A stretch of 64,000 nt of DNA. It comes from Sulfurimicrobium lacus. Lineage in GTDB: Bacteria > Pseudomonadota > Gammaproteobacteria > Burkholderiales > Sulfuricellaceae. The notes under the pieces were generated by a model. It was not told the DNA's origin. It searched no databases and saw only the letters and a list, made by a program, of their open reading frames with translations. Every line of letters begins with the position of its first letter. Position 1 is the stretch's first letter. Of the stretch, positions 9,301-17,112 are shown piece by piece. The stretch lies in contig NZ_AP022853.1 in NCBI RefSeq assembly GCF_011764585.1, positions 3,257,501-3,321,500 on the forward strand, given 5' to 3'. A program made the translations under genes and the position numbers.

Positions 9301-10654
9301 GAGCCTTGGCATTCTTGGTGCCGTCCAGCTCCAGCGTGACCTCAGCGGTGCGCTTGACGGTGCGTTCCAGCAGACCCTCATAAACGTAGCCGATCTGTTC
9401 GACATCCAGCGCGCGATAGGACAGCGTTCGGCCTTGGAACTGCTGGATGGCCTCGAGCAACAGCAGCACGGTGCGGTTGTCGATCGGCAGCGGCTTGGCC
9501 GTGTCGGTGCGCCAGTCGGAGCCCTTGGCGCGGCCCTCGAGGAAAGGGAAACGATCCGGATCGAACAGCGAGCCGCCCAGCGCGGGCAGGCGCATGTTCT
9601 CGTGTTCGATGCCGCCGAACACGGCGCGGAAAATGGCCAACAGACGCGACCAGGCATCCCAGCGGCGTTCGAGAATCTCCTCGGATTCCTTGCGCAACTG
9701 CATACGCAGCGTCGAGAGCGCGTAGTTGGCCTCGTAGCGTTCGTCGCCCAAGAGCAGCAGGCCGCGCTCCTCGGCTGAGAGCAGGAACACCAGCCGCATC
9801 ATCACCGTCAGCGCGGCTTCGTAGAGCTCCGCTTCCTTCACGTCACGCAGCAACTCGCGATCGCGGTCCTGGTCGGCCTTGTCGAGCGTCTGGATCAGCA
9901 CTTCGACGGCACGGCGCACCTGTTCGCCGAGAGCGTCGGTGACCTCGTCCTGATACTTCAGCGAGAGGTCGAACAGGGCAGGCAATTGCTCCGTTTCATC
10001 GACGAAGAAGCGACGAATGCCCAGCAGATGCACGAAGGCCTGCAGAGTGATGGGCTCCTGGCTCCAGATGCGGGCGTACCAACTGGCAAAGGTGGTGACA
10101 GCGCCCACCGGGGCGTCGACTAGCATCCAGCGCTCACCATTGGTTACCAACCCGAGGCGGCAACCGGTGGCGCGACACAACTGAACCATACGGTCGGTCG
10201 GGGTGGCGACCCATCCATCCAGCTTCAGAGTGGCATCGAGGTCGACGTCCTGAACATAGGTGTGGATGAGCATCAGCGGCTTGTTGGCGCGTTGCTCGTC
10301 GATGACGGCCATATCCGGGGACAGCGTCACGCCATGTTCGGGCAGGGCGACATTCAGGTTGGCCGCACACCAGTCGGCGCTCTTCAGAACGTCGCCTTTG
10401 CCGTCCTCATTAAGTTCCAGCCCGCGCGCCAGCACCTCATTGATCCACGCAGCGTGCAATTCGGCAAACTGCGGATCGTCCGTCTCCAGTGCCTCACGCC
10501 ATTCCTCGTAGGCCTGACGCAGCCGTTTGCGCTTGATACCATCAAGTTCCTCAAGACCTTGGGGAAAGGCTTCCTTGAGTACGGGAACGGCGAGGAACGG
10601 GCCGGAAATCTCGATGAGCGCCAGCCAATCGTGATGCAGGTCGTGATTACTCAT
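6311..10654 (-). CDS. drmMI: DISARM adenine-N6 DNA methyltransferase DrmMI
   Basis: 1447 aa, the size of class 1 DISARM methylases and of Eco57I/PglX-type enzymes. SAM-binding motif I is DPAMGSGAFLVQA near residue 605 and the catalytic motif IV is GNPPFLGGQR near residue 873, the NPPF form typical of adenine-N6 methyltransferases. The roughly 500 N-terminal residues resemble the region found in type IIL/ISP-like enzymes, and the C-terminal part would hold target recognition. Its ATG overlaps the drmD stop as ATGA, so translation is coupled. In DISARM the methylase marks host DNA so that the nuclease machinery spares it. No internal frameshift or missing motif was found. Confidence 0.9.
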   Translation of the reverse strand: MSNHDLHHDWLALIEISGPFLAVPVLKEAFPQGLEELDGIKRKRLRQAYEEWREALETDDPQFAELHAAWINEVLARGLELNEDGKGDVLKSADWCAANLNVALPEHGVTLSPDMAVIDEQRANKPLMLIHTYVQDVDLDATLKLDGWVATPTDRMVQLCRATGCRLGLVTNGERWMLVDAPVGAVTTFASWYARIWSQEPITLQAFVHLLGIRRFFVDETEQLPALFDLSLKYQDEVTDALGEQVRRAVEVLIQTLDKADQDRDRELLRDVKEAELYEAALTVMMRLVFLLSAEERGLLLLGDERYEANYALSTLRMQLRKESEEILERRWDAWSRLLAIFRAVFGGIEHENMRLPALGGSLFDPDRFPFLEGRAKGSDWRTDTAKPLPIDNRTVLLLLEAIQQFQGRTLSYRALDVEQIGYVYEGLLERTVKRTAEVTLELDGTKNAKAPWVKLAELESARLDGTERLAELLQERSGSSASRVRNDLDKPVDDMLADRLLAACHGDTNLRNRIKPFAHLVRTDPWGYPLVYPAGAFIVTTGSDRRETGTHYTPKSLTEAIVTETLTPIAYVGPAEGTQREQWLLKSPAELLDLKICDPAMGSGAFLVQACRWLADHLVEAWSQAEGTEKTVSVDGNVLDMPDTEEPLPRDTEARTVIARRLIAERCLYGLDLNPLAVELAKLSIWLVTLAKGRPFGFLDHNLRCGDSLLGIHRLDQLTQLSMTPTGQGQLRLFGQNVEQAVREAVELRSRLRETPIRDIRDVEAMAHLDADARRRLEAPECIADAFIGEVFASGGNGAALEHALASLTIQAGRAIDGDRDVLASMRRRSVAAFSTDLPADKSARRPFHWPLEFPEVFARERGGFDGVVGNPPFLGGQRITGVVGTAFRDWLVAHIAEGRRGSADLVAYFFLRAWSMLREGGGFGLLAVNTIAEGDTRQVGLEAMVGAGAVIHAAYPNEPWPGKAAVITSRVHVHKGEWQGDRSLLGRPAPFISAFLSDREEWSLKRLGANKSLAYQGSNVVGVGFLLSESRALELIESDGRCREVLFPYIGGEDINTHPEQRPSRWIINFWDWPEEKAKQYSEPYEVTLELVKPQRENSDDKSASGQRRREKWWLYGADGKELYHAMGRGSAFSRHPDGWATARKEPLNRVIAIARVSKTAAFAFLPGNYVYSAQLVVFPSDDAAMLAILQSNVHLAFAWTMSSKMKSDLRYSTTDCVETFPFPMENSLRDLRPVGESYSLARESITREAGVGLTKLYNRFHTDTERDPRIEGLRALQREMDATVAHAYGWDDLDLDHGFHEVPYLPENDRVRFTISEIARVEVLRRLSELNRRRYEEEVAQGLQADNVPRASSRTRRPATTDFSQSALDFEAVPTTTTYGATPATAILGFLSTHDGWHAKADILAATGIKDGQWNVAIADLIAGGRIERQGERRGAQYRSMERI

Positions 10655-13600
10655 GCCACCCCTCCCGCAGACTTGGGAACCAGGAAGACGACAGCAACCG
10701 GGAAGGTGCGATCATCGAGCTTGGCGTAGCGCGTCTCGATGGCTTTAACCTCTTGGATTCGCTCGGCAGGTATACGTGCGAGGCGCGCCTCCAATGCGGC
10801 GGTATCGCGCCTGAGCTGTGTGCGCTCGTCCTCAGTGAATAGAGAAAGCTGCTCGGGCTGCTGATCTTTCTTCAGCTCACTCTGGATCGCCTTCTCCAAC
10901 TCGTCGAGTACGGCACCGATGTCGTCGATTTCCTGCTGTTTGCGGGCCTGCAGCGTGTTGGCCAGGAATTTGAGTCGATCCTTGGAGCGCGCGTCGACGG
11001 TCTGCAAGATGGCTTGCTGAGCACGATCGAAGCGCACCCGTAGTGCATCGAACAGCGAGTCGTTGGCCGTGACGGGCTGGGCCTCGTCCAGCCACTGTTG
11101 GACACGAGTCACACCCTCTTCGCGACGGAACGACTGATCGCGCAGATAGCCCCCCGAGACGGTCAGCTCCTCGTGAAGTCGATGATGGTTGCCACCGGTG
11201 ATGACCAGCCGCGAGATGACGACCACGGCCGGACCTTCGATGCTGCCATCCGGCAATGTGCGCACGGTGATGCGATGCAGTTTCTTCACGTCGTCCTGCG
11301 CCCAGACTTCGGCACGCAACAGACGCAGACACATCTGCACCAGTCGATGATTCAGGTGAACCAGCACGACATCGTCTCGCCCCTTCGCCACCGCGTGGTC
11401 GAAGGTGATGGGGCGTATCTGCTGGGTATGCGGGTGACGCAAGCCCTCCAGGCAACGCGCCCATGAGCCCGAAAGGGGCGGCATCCTGAATACGCTGCTC
11501 TGAGGAGCACCTGTGATAGCGACGGGTTCCAGCGGGGGGCGACCCGCCAGCGCGAGGCCAGTCTTCACTGCCATCTGGATGTGATCGGGCGTAAGGTGGA
11601 AATCCTGCTGGGTGGCGAGGAGCCGTTCGTGGAGCTTGGCGACGCGCTCTTTCAGTTCACGTTCGGCGCGCACGAAGCGCCGAGACTTGGCGATCTTGGC
11701 CTCTGCCAGGCGGGTGTCCAGATCCTTCAGCGAACCTTCGATGAGGCCGGACATCTGGGGCGCGATGACCGGATTGACGCTTCCCATGTCGGCGCGCATC
11801 GACTCCAGTTTGCGCAGCGCACGCAGGATGTCCTCGCCATGGCCACCGACCGAGGCATGGCCTTTTTCACCGCCGTCGACGGGGTGCCAGATCAGCACCT
11901 CATTCTCGCGTTGCCCGTGACGGTCGATTCGCCCGTTGCGCTGCTCCATCACGTTGGGGTTGTAGGGGATCTCCAGGTGAATGAGGCAGTTACAGTAGTT
12001 CTGCAGGTCGATACCTTCCGAGGCTGCATCGGTGGCGAGCAGGATGCGAACGGGGGAATCCTTGGGGGATGTCTGGAAGGCCGCTTTGATAGGCTCACGC
12101 TCGTCCTGCGTGAGTCCTCCGTGGAGCAGACCGAGGCGTTCGCCGCCGAAACCATGGCTGGCGAGAATCTCGTGCATCCACTGGTGTGTGGTGCGGTATT
12201 CGGTGAACAAGATCACCCGGCGATCGTTCCACTGACCGCCTGGTTTCAGGTTGGCCGAGAGCCAGTCGAGGATGGCTCGGGCCTTGGAATCGGTTTGGTT
12301 CTTGGCTCGCTGCGCCCATTGCCTCAGATCGGCCAGCATCCGTTGCTGTTCTTGAGTCAGCGGCTGGGATCGGCGTGATGCCTCCTCGACGGCCTCCGAT
12401 TGGGCGTTCTCGACTTCCTGGTCGTTGGCGTAATCCTCATCTACTTTCAGGATGGCTTTACGCAGGATGCGCTCAGCCATGGCGTCCTGCACTTTGGGCT
12501 TGGCACCGTTCGACACTGAGGCGATGTGCTTCTCGAGGGTGGACGCGAATGCCGCTGGCGACGAAAAAAGGCGCTTTTTGAGCAGTTGATTGACGAACGA
12601 GGTACCGAACGTGCTTCCGGTTTGTTCGGCGTCTTTCTCGCGACTGGTGCAGTAATCGTTCAGCTTCTGGTGGATCTCCCGTTCCTCAGCCGTGTAAGGG
12701 ACCGCCAGCGCCTGCAGTTTGCGCTGGGCATACAGCGATTTGCCGTCGGCGTCGACGAGATCGCTCTTCAGGCGACGGATCATCACCTGACTCAACTGCT
12801 TTTCGTCGGGGAGGATGTTTCGGGCGAAGCGCTGGTCGTCCAGCAACTCCAGCAGCGAGGTAAACGACTCGGTGTAGCCGTTGTGGGGTGTAGCGGTCAG
12901 GAACAGGCGGTGCTGGAAGTGCGGGCTGATCGAGCGGATGAAGCGTGTTCGCTGGCTCTCCAGCGCGTAATGCGCCCCGGCTGCGGGGGCGATGTTATGC
13001 GCCTCGTCGACGACCAGGAGATCGAACTTGCGCGGATGGCCTGCGTGAGGTGGCAGGACATCCCGCATGGCGCGAAGCCCCTCGCCACTCTTGACCCAGT
13101 CCATCGAGGCGATGAGCCGTGGGTGGGAGGTCCACGGGTTGGCATGGATGCCACGTTCGCGCCGCAGTTGTTTGATATAAGCGGTGTCGACCACGCGGAA
13201 CTCGAGGCCGAACTTCTCCAGCATCTCGACACGCCATTTTTCCTGGAGAGAGGCTGGGCAGATGATCAAGACGGTACGGGCACGGTGCCGCAGCAGCATC
13301 TCCTGGATGACCAGCCCAGCCTCGATGGTCTTGCCCAAGCCGACGTCGTCAGCGATGAGCAGATTGACGCGGGCCATGTCGATGGCGCGAACCAGCGGGT
13401 CTAGCTGGAAGTCCTCGATGCTGACGCCACTACGGAAAGGAGCCTGCAGGAAACCTCTATCGGCATTGGTGGCGGCGCCCCAACGGACGGCGTCGAGGAA
13501 TGCTTCGAGCGTGCCCGAGTCGTCCTGCCCGGTGATGGAGGGCAGGCCCGCGCGCTCGATGACTTGTGCGCCAGGTTCGATCTCCCAGATGACTTCCAGT

Positions 13601-13797
13601 TCCTCGCCGAGACCATCCTCGTCGATGGATGAAAGCGTCACGCAGTTCTGCGACGCCGATGTCGATTCCAATTTCGAGGAGGTGACATCCGCCACGACCC
13701 ATTGGCGGCGGCGAACCTCGACCAGTTGGCCAGGCTCCGGGCGGGCGCGGTAGGTCTGGTGCTTCTGATCGTTTGAGATTTCCATACGGTCTGCCAT
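10651..13797 (-). CDS. drmD: DISARM SNF2-family helicase DrmD
   Basis: About 1048 aa from an ATG at 13797. SNF2/SWI2 helicase core with Walker A DDVGLGKTIEAG near residue 150, DEAH box (VVDEAHNIAP) near residue 265, and motif VI RNGRIDRHGQ in the second RecA lobe. DrmD defines class 1 DISARM and is normally adjacent to drmMI, as here. The frame is open further upstream (to 13926) but that would overlap vsr by 120 bases; starts just after the vsr stop at 13797, or at 13785 (MEISNDQ), fit an AGGAAG Shine-Dalgarno better. The exact choice between those two is uncertain. The gene ends in an ATGA overlap with drmMI. Confidence 0.88.
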   Translation of the reverse strand: MADRMEISNDQKHQTYRARPEPGQLVEVRRRQWVVADVTSSKLESTSASQNCVTLSSIDEDGLGEELEVIWEIEPGAQVIERAGLPSITGQDDSGTLEAFLDAVRWGAATNADRGFLQAPFRSGVSIEDFQLDPLVRAIDMARVNLLIADDVGLGKTIEAGLVIQEMLLRHRARTVLIICPASLQEKWRVEMLEKFGLEFRVVDTAYIKQLRRERGIHANPWTSHPRLIASMDWVKSGEGLRAMRDVLPPHAGHPRKFDLLVVDEAHNIAPAAGAHYALESQRTRFIRSISPHFQHRLFLTATPHNGYTESFTSLLELLDDQRFARNILPDEKQLSQVMIRRLKSDLVDADGKSLYAQRKLQALAVPYTAEEREIHQKLNDYCTSREKDAEQTGSTFGTSFVNQLLKKRLFSSPAAFASTLEKHIASVSNGAKPKVQDAMAERILRKAILKVDEDYANDQEVENAQSEAVEEASRRSQPLTQEQQRMLADLRQWAQRAKNQTDSKARAILDWLSANLKPGGQWNDRRVILFTEYRTTHQWMHEILASHGFGGERLGLLHGGLTQDEREPIKAAFQTSPKDSPVRILLATDAASEGIDLQNYCNCLIHLEIPYNPNVMEQRNGRIDRHGQRENEVLIWHPVDGGEKGHASVGGHGEDILRALRKLESMRADMGSVNPVIAPQMSGLIEGSLKDLDTRLAEAKIAKSRRFVRAERELKERVAKLHERLLATQQDFHLTPDHIQMAVKTGLALAGRPPLEPVAITGAPQSSVFRMPPLSGSWARCLEGLRHPHTQQIRPITFDHAVAKGRDDVVLVHLNHRLVQMCLRLLRAEVWAQDDVKKLHRITVRTLPDGSIEGPAVVVISRLVITGGNHHRLHEELTVSGGYLRDQSFRREEGVTRVQQWLDEAQPVTANDSLFDALRVRFDRAQQAILQTVDARSKDRLKFLANTLQARKQQEIDDIGAVLDELEKAIQSELKKDQQPEQLSLFTEDERTQLRRDTAALEARLARIPAERIQEVKAIETRYAKLDDRTFPVAVVFLVPKSAGGVA

Positions 13798-13805
13798 CTT
13801 CCTGT

Positions 13806-14276
13806 TCAGTTCTTCTTGTCTGCGCCAGCAGGCGGCGCACGGCGCTTCGCCATCGCGACCGTCTGTGCGGCAGTTTCTGCGGCTTCGATCGGTGATTGGT
13901 GTTCCCAGAATCGCAGCACCGTCCAACCGGCATCGAGCAGCCTCGAATTCGTGTCGGCGTCTCTGAGGCGATTCGTTTCGATCTTTTGCCGCCAGAACTC
14001 GGCGTTATGCTTCGGCCAGGTGGCGTGCTCGGGACATCCATGCCAGTAACACCCGTCCACAAACACCGCAATCTTGAGATCAGGAAATGCAATGTCGGCA
14101 ACTCTGCGGGGGCGTTTCAAAACCACGTAGTCGACACGGTAACGCAAGCCACGTCGATACAACTCCCTCCGTAATGCAAGCTCCGCTCCGGTTCCCTTCT
14201 GGCGAACCTTGGCCATTCGGCGGCTGGCTACAGGTGACGAGGGCTGTATGTGCGACACCGCGAGAGCCCCCGTCAT
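13806..14276 (-). CDS. vsr: Very short patch repair endonuclease (Vsr)
   Basis: 156 aa. Nicks DNA 5' of T:G mismatches that arise when 5-methylcytosine deaminates, so it repairs the mutational cost of a neighbouring Dcm-type methylase. The family signature VDGCYWHGCPEH (residues about 74-85), with its catalytic aspartate and zinc-binding histidine/cysteines, is intact, as is the N-terminal SRRMAKVRQKGTGAE segment equivalent to the usual start of Vsr proteins. The start lies 5 bases after the dcm stop and the stop lies 8 bases before drmD, placing a mismatch-repair nuclease physically between a methylase and the DISARM helicase. Length is normal for the family. Confidence 0.92.
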   Translation of the reverse strand: MTGALAVSHIQPSSPVASRRMAKVRQKGTGAELALRRELYRRGLRYRVDYVVLKRPRRVADIAFPDLKIAVFVDGCYWHGCPEHATWPKHNAEFWRQKIETNRLRDADTNSRLLDAGWTVLRFWEHQSPIEAAETAAQTVAMAKRRAPPAGADKKN

Positions 14277-14281
14277 TTGAT

Positions 14282-15328
14282 TTACCGATCCACTACTGAT
14301 GACAGGTGGGCATCGATGCTTTTCGCGATGGCACGTCCAAGATCTACTGGCACGGCATTGCCGATGAGTCGCCCCAAGGCAGTGAAGCTCACCTCGCCAT
14401 CATCAGGCACAAAGGCGTAGTCACGAGGGAAGCTCTGCAAGATCGCTGCCTCGCGCAATGAAATAGCGCGATCTTGCTCGGGGTGACCGAATCGACCATT
14501 GCCAAACCCGTAGCACTGCGTCGTCATGGTTGGGGCCGGCTTATCCCACTCCATACGGCCATAGACACCTGGATAGGTTCGACCACTCTCTACTCGATGA
14601 CAATCGGCAACGAGATGATCCGGCCAGTCGCGCCACGTACCTCCTGGTTTGGAGGCACGAATACGCTTCAGATTCTTTTCGGACAAAGACGAGCTCGCAT
14701 GCAATCTGTCACGAGGAGCCGCTTCGCCTGCCTGCAATGGTCTAAGGCGACCGATGGCCTGACGGACGGTCGAGGGCTTTGGGTGAGTTGGTTCGATCAT
14801 CTTGATCTCGCCATACTTTGATGCAAGCAAGACCATTCTCCGGCGCATTTGAGGCACGCCGTACTTGGAACTATCGACTACGTCGAACCAAACCTTGTAG
14901 CCAAGTCTCTTTAGGGTATCCACGAAATCATGGAACACGACGTGCTTTGCGACCGTTGGCACGTTTTCCATCGTAATGACGTCGGGGCTGGTTTGCTCCG
15001 CCAGCCGCGCGAAGTGGTACAGCAACCCCCACTTCCCGTCCTTACCGTCCAATTCGTAACGCTGAGCGTAGGTCGAGAATGGCTGGCATGGGGCACAGCC
15101 TGCAAGTATCTTCAAGTCGGCATCGCCAAACAATTCATTGAGTTCGTCCGCAGATACCTGACTGATGTCGCGTTCGACGAACTTCGCCTGATCATTGTTT
15201 GCTTCATAGGGAAATCGGCATGCCGGATCCATGTCGATGCCGGCAACCACCGGAATGCCTTCCAGAACGAAGCCGTGCGTCAGCCCCCCCGCTCCGCAAA
15301 AAAGATCAATACAAGCTATTTTTGACAT
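14282..15328 (-). CDS. dcm: DNA C5-cytosine methyltransferase
   Basis: 348 aa, type II-like C5-MTase. Conserved motifs appear in order: I DLFCGAGGLTHGF (residues 8-20), IV with the catalytic cysteine GCAPCQPFS (about 77-85), VI MENVPT (about 118), VIII QMRRRMVLL (about 158), and X IGNAVP near the C-terminus. All catalytic residues are present. It is the first large gene of the operon, preceded by a small HTH gene and followed by vsr. Class 2 DISARM uses a C5 methylase (drmMII), but this locus has the class 1 genes drmD and drmMI, so this enzyme is either an extra modification arm or an independent modification unit joined to DISARM. No cognate restriction enzyme is seen. Confidence 0.92.
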   Translation of the reverse strand: MSKIACIDLFCGAGGLTHGFVLEGIPVVAGIDMDPACRFPYEANNDQAKFVERDISQVSADELNELFGDADLKILAGCAPCQPFSTYAQRYELDGKDGKWGLLYHFARLAEQTSPDVITMENVPTVAKHVVFHDFVDTLKRLGYKVWFDVVDSSKYGVPQMRRRMVLLASKYGEIKMIEPTHPKPSTVRQAIGRLRPLQAGEAAPRDRLHASSSLSEKNLKRIRASKPGGTWRDWPDHLVADCHRVESGRTYPGVYGRMEWDKPAPTMTTQCYGFGNGRFGHPEQDRAISLREAAILQSFPRDYAFVPDDGEVSFTALGRLIGNAVPVDLGRAIAKSIDAHLSSVVDR

Positions 15329-15395
15329 CTTTTACCTCCAGTCTCAGTTTTGACTCAACCCCATGAGGTGATCAAAACGCACCGATTGGCAAGGT

Positions 15396-15596
15396 TTATG
15401 TTGCCTTGCCTTGACCATCTTTCTCAGCTGCGCCGCCCGAATGAACCCATTCATCGATTTCGTCGGCCTTGAACTTCCAGAACCGGCCAATACGACGAGC
15501 AGGCATACTCTTCTTGCTGATCCATGCATAGATCGTGTCCTTGCTGACACCGAGGTATGCAGCGATCTCTTCGACTGACAGCCAACGCTCTGACAT
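15396..15596 (-). CDS. Excisionase/MerR-type helix-turn-helix protein
   Basis: 66 aa, a single winged-helix DNA-binding domain of the excisionase (helix_turn_helix_17) type: WLSVEEIAAYLGVSKDTIYAW forms the HTH, followed by the RIGRFWKFKADEIDEW wing. It sits 67 bases upstream of dcm on the same strand and is the first gene of the DISARM transcription unit. Proteins of this type are often found beside restriction-modification and DISARM genes, so a controller role is the likeliest reading, although phage excisionases have the same fold. Confidence 0.75.
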   Translation of the reverse strand: MSERWLSVEEIAAYLGVSKDTIYAWISKKSMPARRIGRFWKFKADEIDEWVHSGGAAEKDGQGKAT

Positions 15597-15720
15597 GACT
15601 TCGATTTCCGCGAAAAATGGTCGTTAATACGGCAGCATCAATGATTACACGGGTGATCGTAGTTGTAAATGTGAATGAACATGATTTGATGGGGTTTGAT
15701 ATGACTTGGGGTGATTGAAT
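15597..15720 (-). promoter_or_regulatory. Upstream region of the DISARM unit with ATCA-rich repeats
   Basis: AT-richer than its surroundings. Read on the minus strand it contains repeated short elements: ATCACCCC, ATCAAACCCC, ATCAAATCATG, TTCATTCAC, ATCACCCG and AATCATTGAT, spaced roughly 8-12 bases apart. Such clustered half-sites are what multiple operators for the small HTH protein would look like. No promoter with both good hexamers was found; TTTACA near the middle is the best -35 candidate. Confidence 0.3.
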
Positions 15721-15772
15721 TGTGCTGACTGATCGTCACGCACTTAGTTGCAGCCCCTCAAATACAAAAAAT

Positions 15773-15806
15773 GCCCCGTTCCGACCATAAGTGGGCAGAA
15801 CGGGGC
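15773..15806 (-). terminator. Rho-independent terminator after the lysis cassette
   Basis: GCCCCGTT pairs with AACGGGGC (8 bp); the inner bases extend the stem to about 14 bp with one mismatch around a 6-base loop. On the minus strand the stem is followed by ATTTTTTG. It lies 20 bases past the endolysin stop and marks the end of prophage late transcription, separating it from the DISARM unit. Confidence 0.8.
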
Positions 15807-15825
15807 GATAAATAGAAAAATCGGA

Positions 15826-16284
15826 TCAGACCAGCAGCAACGATGCCTCTTCGGCGCGACGCACTACAAGTCCGGGCAAGACCCTTCCTCCACCGTATAC
15901 CCACCGTCGGAGTTCGCTAACTGCGCCAGGCCAATTTCGCTGGTTGATCCTCCGACGTAGCGTCGAGGTCTGCAACTGCCCCGCGCCGAGGTTGAACGTA
16001 AAATCCACGATGGCTGCCAGCCGCCCCTCGGGCTCGGTGGCCAGCACCGGGCAATAGCGCAGCGTGGCGGTGAGCGCCGACCGGAGATCACTGGCCAGGT
16101 ATATCTCGGCCTCGGCCTCAGTGATCGGTAGGTGCTTTGGGTCGCACAGGTGGCCGTAGCCAATCGTCCAGTATCCGGCCGGGCAGATGTACGGCTGTGC
16201 CCGACCGGGATCAGCCCTCGCCACCCGGTGGAACCCCTCGAAGCGCTTGGCCAGTTCGATGGCTGCTTGCGGAACTTGGGTCAC
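15826..16284 (-). CDS. Phage endolysin, GH24 lysozyme family
   Basis: 152 aa from a GTG at 16284 that overlaps the holin stop as GTGA. T4/P22-type lysozyme: the catalytic glutamate is in KRFEGFHR (residues about 11-18) and the second part of the active site in CPAGYWTIGYGH (about 34-45), with cysteine in the position that is aspartate in T4 lysozyme, as in many P22-like enzymes. NLGAGQL and the C-terminal GGGRVLPGLVVRRAEE segment are family-typical. No signal peptide or SAR segment, so release depends on the holin. It is the last gene of the late operon. Confidence 0.88.
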   Translation of the reverse strand: MTQVPQAAIELAKRFEGFHRVARADPGRAQPYICPAGYWTIGYGHLCDPKHLPITEAEAEIYLASDLRSALTATLRYCPVLATEPEGRLAAIVDFTFNLGAGQLQTSTLRRRINQRNWPGAVSELRRWVYGGGRVLPGLVVRRAEEASLLLV

Positions 16285-16757
16285 GGCCGAACCCGGTCGA
16301 ATACGCGGCCGAGGAACCAGAAGTTCAGCACGCCCGCCCACAGCGCTTGATCCGCTTCCGTCCAGGCATGGAGGATCGCCGTTCCCCAACCAGCACCGGC
16401 GGTGACAGCAGCCACAAATGCTGCCGTCTTTGCAGCACAGTAGAGCGCCATGAACCAGTAGGTGATCACCGGCCGCACGCTGATCGATAGCGCATCAGCC
16501 CAGCGCACGCCGGAAGGCTGCCCTTGCGCCGCCACCGCTTCGCGCAAGGCTTCGATGGCCCCGGTATTCCACGCAGCATCGGCAGCAGCACCAATCTCGC
16601 CCATCCGCTGCGCACCGCGTAGTTTCTCGAACTCCAGCGCCTTGTCCTGCATCGCCAGTTCGTGGCTGCGCTCGCCATTGCGATCCATCCATTTCAGAAT
16701 TTCCGGGGCTAGGCGAAACGCACCGCCCAGCAAACCGCCCAGTAGTGTTTCGATCAT
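16281..16757 (-). CDS. Putative holin (3TM-type)
   Basis: 158 aa. A hydrophobic N-terminal segment (ETLLGGLLGGAFRLAPEILK), a charged middle, and two hydrophobic stretches in the C-terminal third (around TYWFMALYCAAKTAAFVAAV and ALWAGVLNFWFLG) fit the 3TM holin family. It overlaps the previous gene and the endolysin gene by 4 bases each, so position also supports a lysis role. No biochemical motif exists to check; another lysis-cassette membrane protein is possible. Confidence 0.65.
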   Translation of the reverse strand: MIETLLGGLLGGAFRLAPEILKWMDRNGERSHELAMQDKALEFEKLRGAQRMGEIGAAADAAWNTGAIEALREAVAAQGQPSGVRWADALSISVRPVITYWFMALYCAAKTAAFVAAVTAGAGWGTAILHAWTEADQALWAGVLNFWFLGRVFDRVRP

Positions 16758-17047
16758 TGCCCACCTCCGAATAGCTTGAGTTTAAGGAACGCACCGGCCA
16801 GCAGCGCCATGACCAGGCCGGTGACCAACATCTTCACGATGGTCAGGCCAGCGGTTTTCTTGGCCTCATTGAAGGCATCCAGCAGGCCGCGCAGTTCACG
16901 GATGTCGTGCGCAGCCTCCGGCCCGTCGAGACCAACATCGGCCAGCGCATGCCGGGCACCACGTTCGGCGGCGAGCTCCAGCATCGCCTCGAACTCTTCC
17001 TGCGGGATGGTCACCATCTTGCGGCGCTCCATTGGTGTGGAATCCAT
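16754..17047 (-). CDS. DUF6127-like phage membrane protein
   Basis: 97 aa from the ATG at 17047; earlier in-frame starts would run through the terminator hairpin. It has a conserved-looking centre (ERGARHALADVGLDG, then AAHDIRELRGLLDAF) and a C-terminal transmembrane helix (IVKMLVTGLVMALLAGAFLK). This arrangement matches the DUF6127 family seen next to holins in tailed-phage lysis cassettes. GGAGGACG precedes the start. Function unknown; it may modulate lysis. Confidence 0.7.
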   Translation of the reverse strand: MDSTPMERRKMVTIPQEEFEAMLELAAERGARHALADVGLDGPEAAHDIRELRGLLDAFNEAKKTAGLTIVKMLVTGLVMALLAGAFLKLKLFGGGQ

Positions 17048-17070
17048 GTTTTCGTCCTCCAGAAATACGA

Positions 17071-17091
17071 AACCCGCCTCGTGGGCGGGTT
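17071..17091 (-). terminator. Hairpin between tail and lysis genes
   Basis: AACCCGCC and GGCGGGTT form a perfect 8-bp stem with a 5-base loop in the gap between the DUF2793 gene and the lysis cassette. On the minus strand it is followed by TCGTATTTC, a weak T tract, so it may act as a partial terminator that lowers lysis-gene expression rather than a full stop. Confidence 0.5.
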
Positions 17092-17112
17092 CGCGTGGTT
17101 GGTGAAACGGTG

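Noticed and set aside
13797-13926. Longer N-terminus for DrmD beginning at 13926
   Set aside because: It would run 120 bases into vsr, has shadow-like composition, and better starts lie after the vsr stop.
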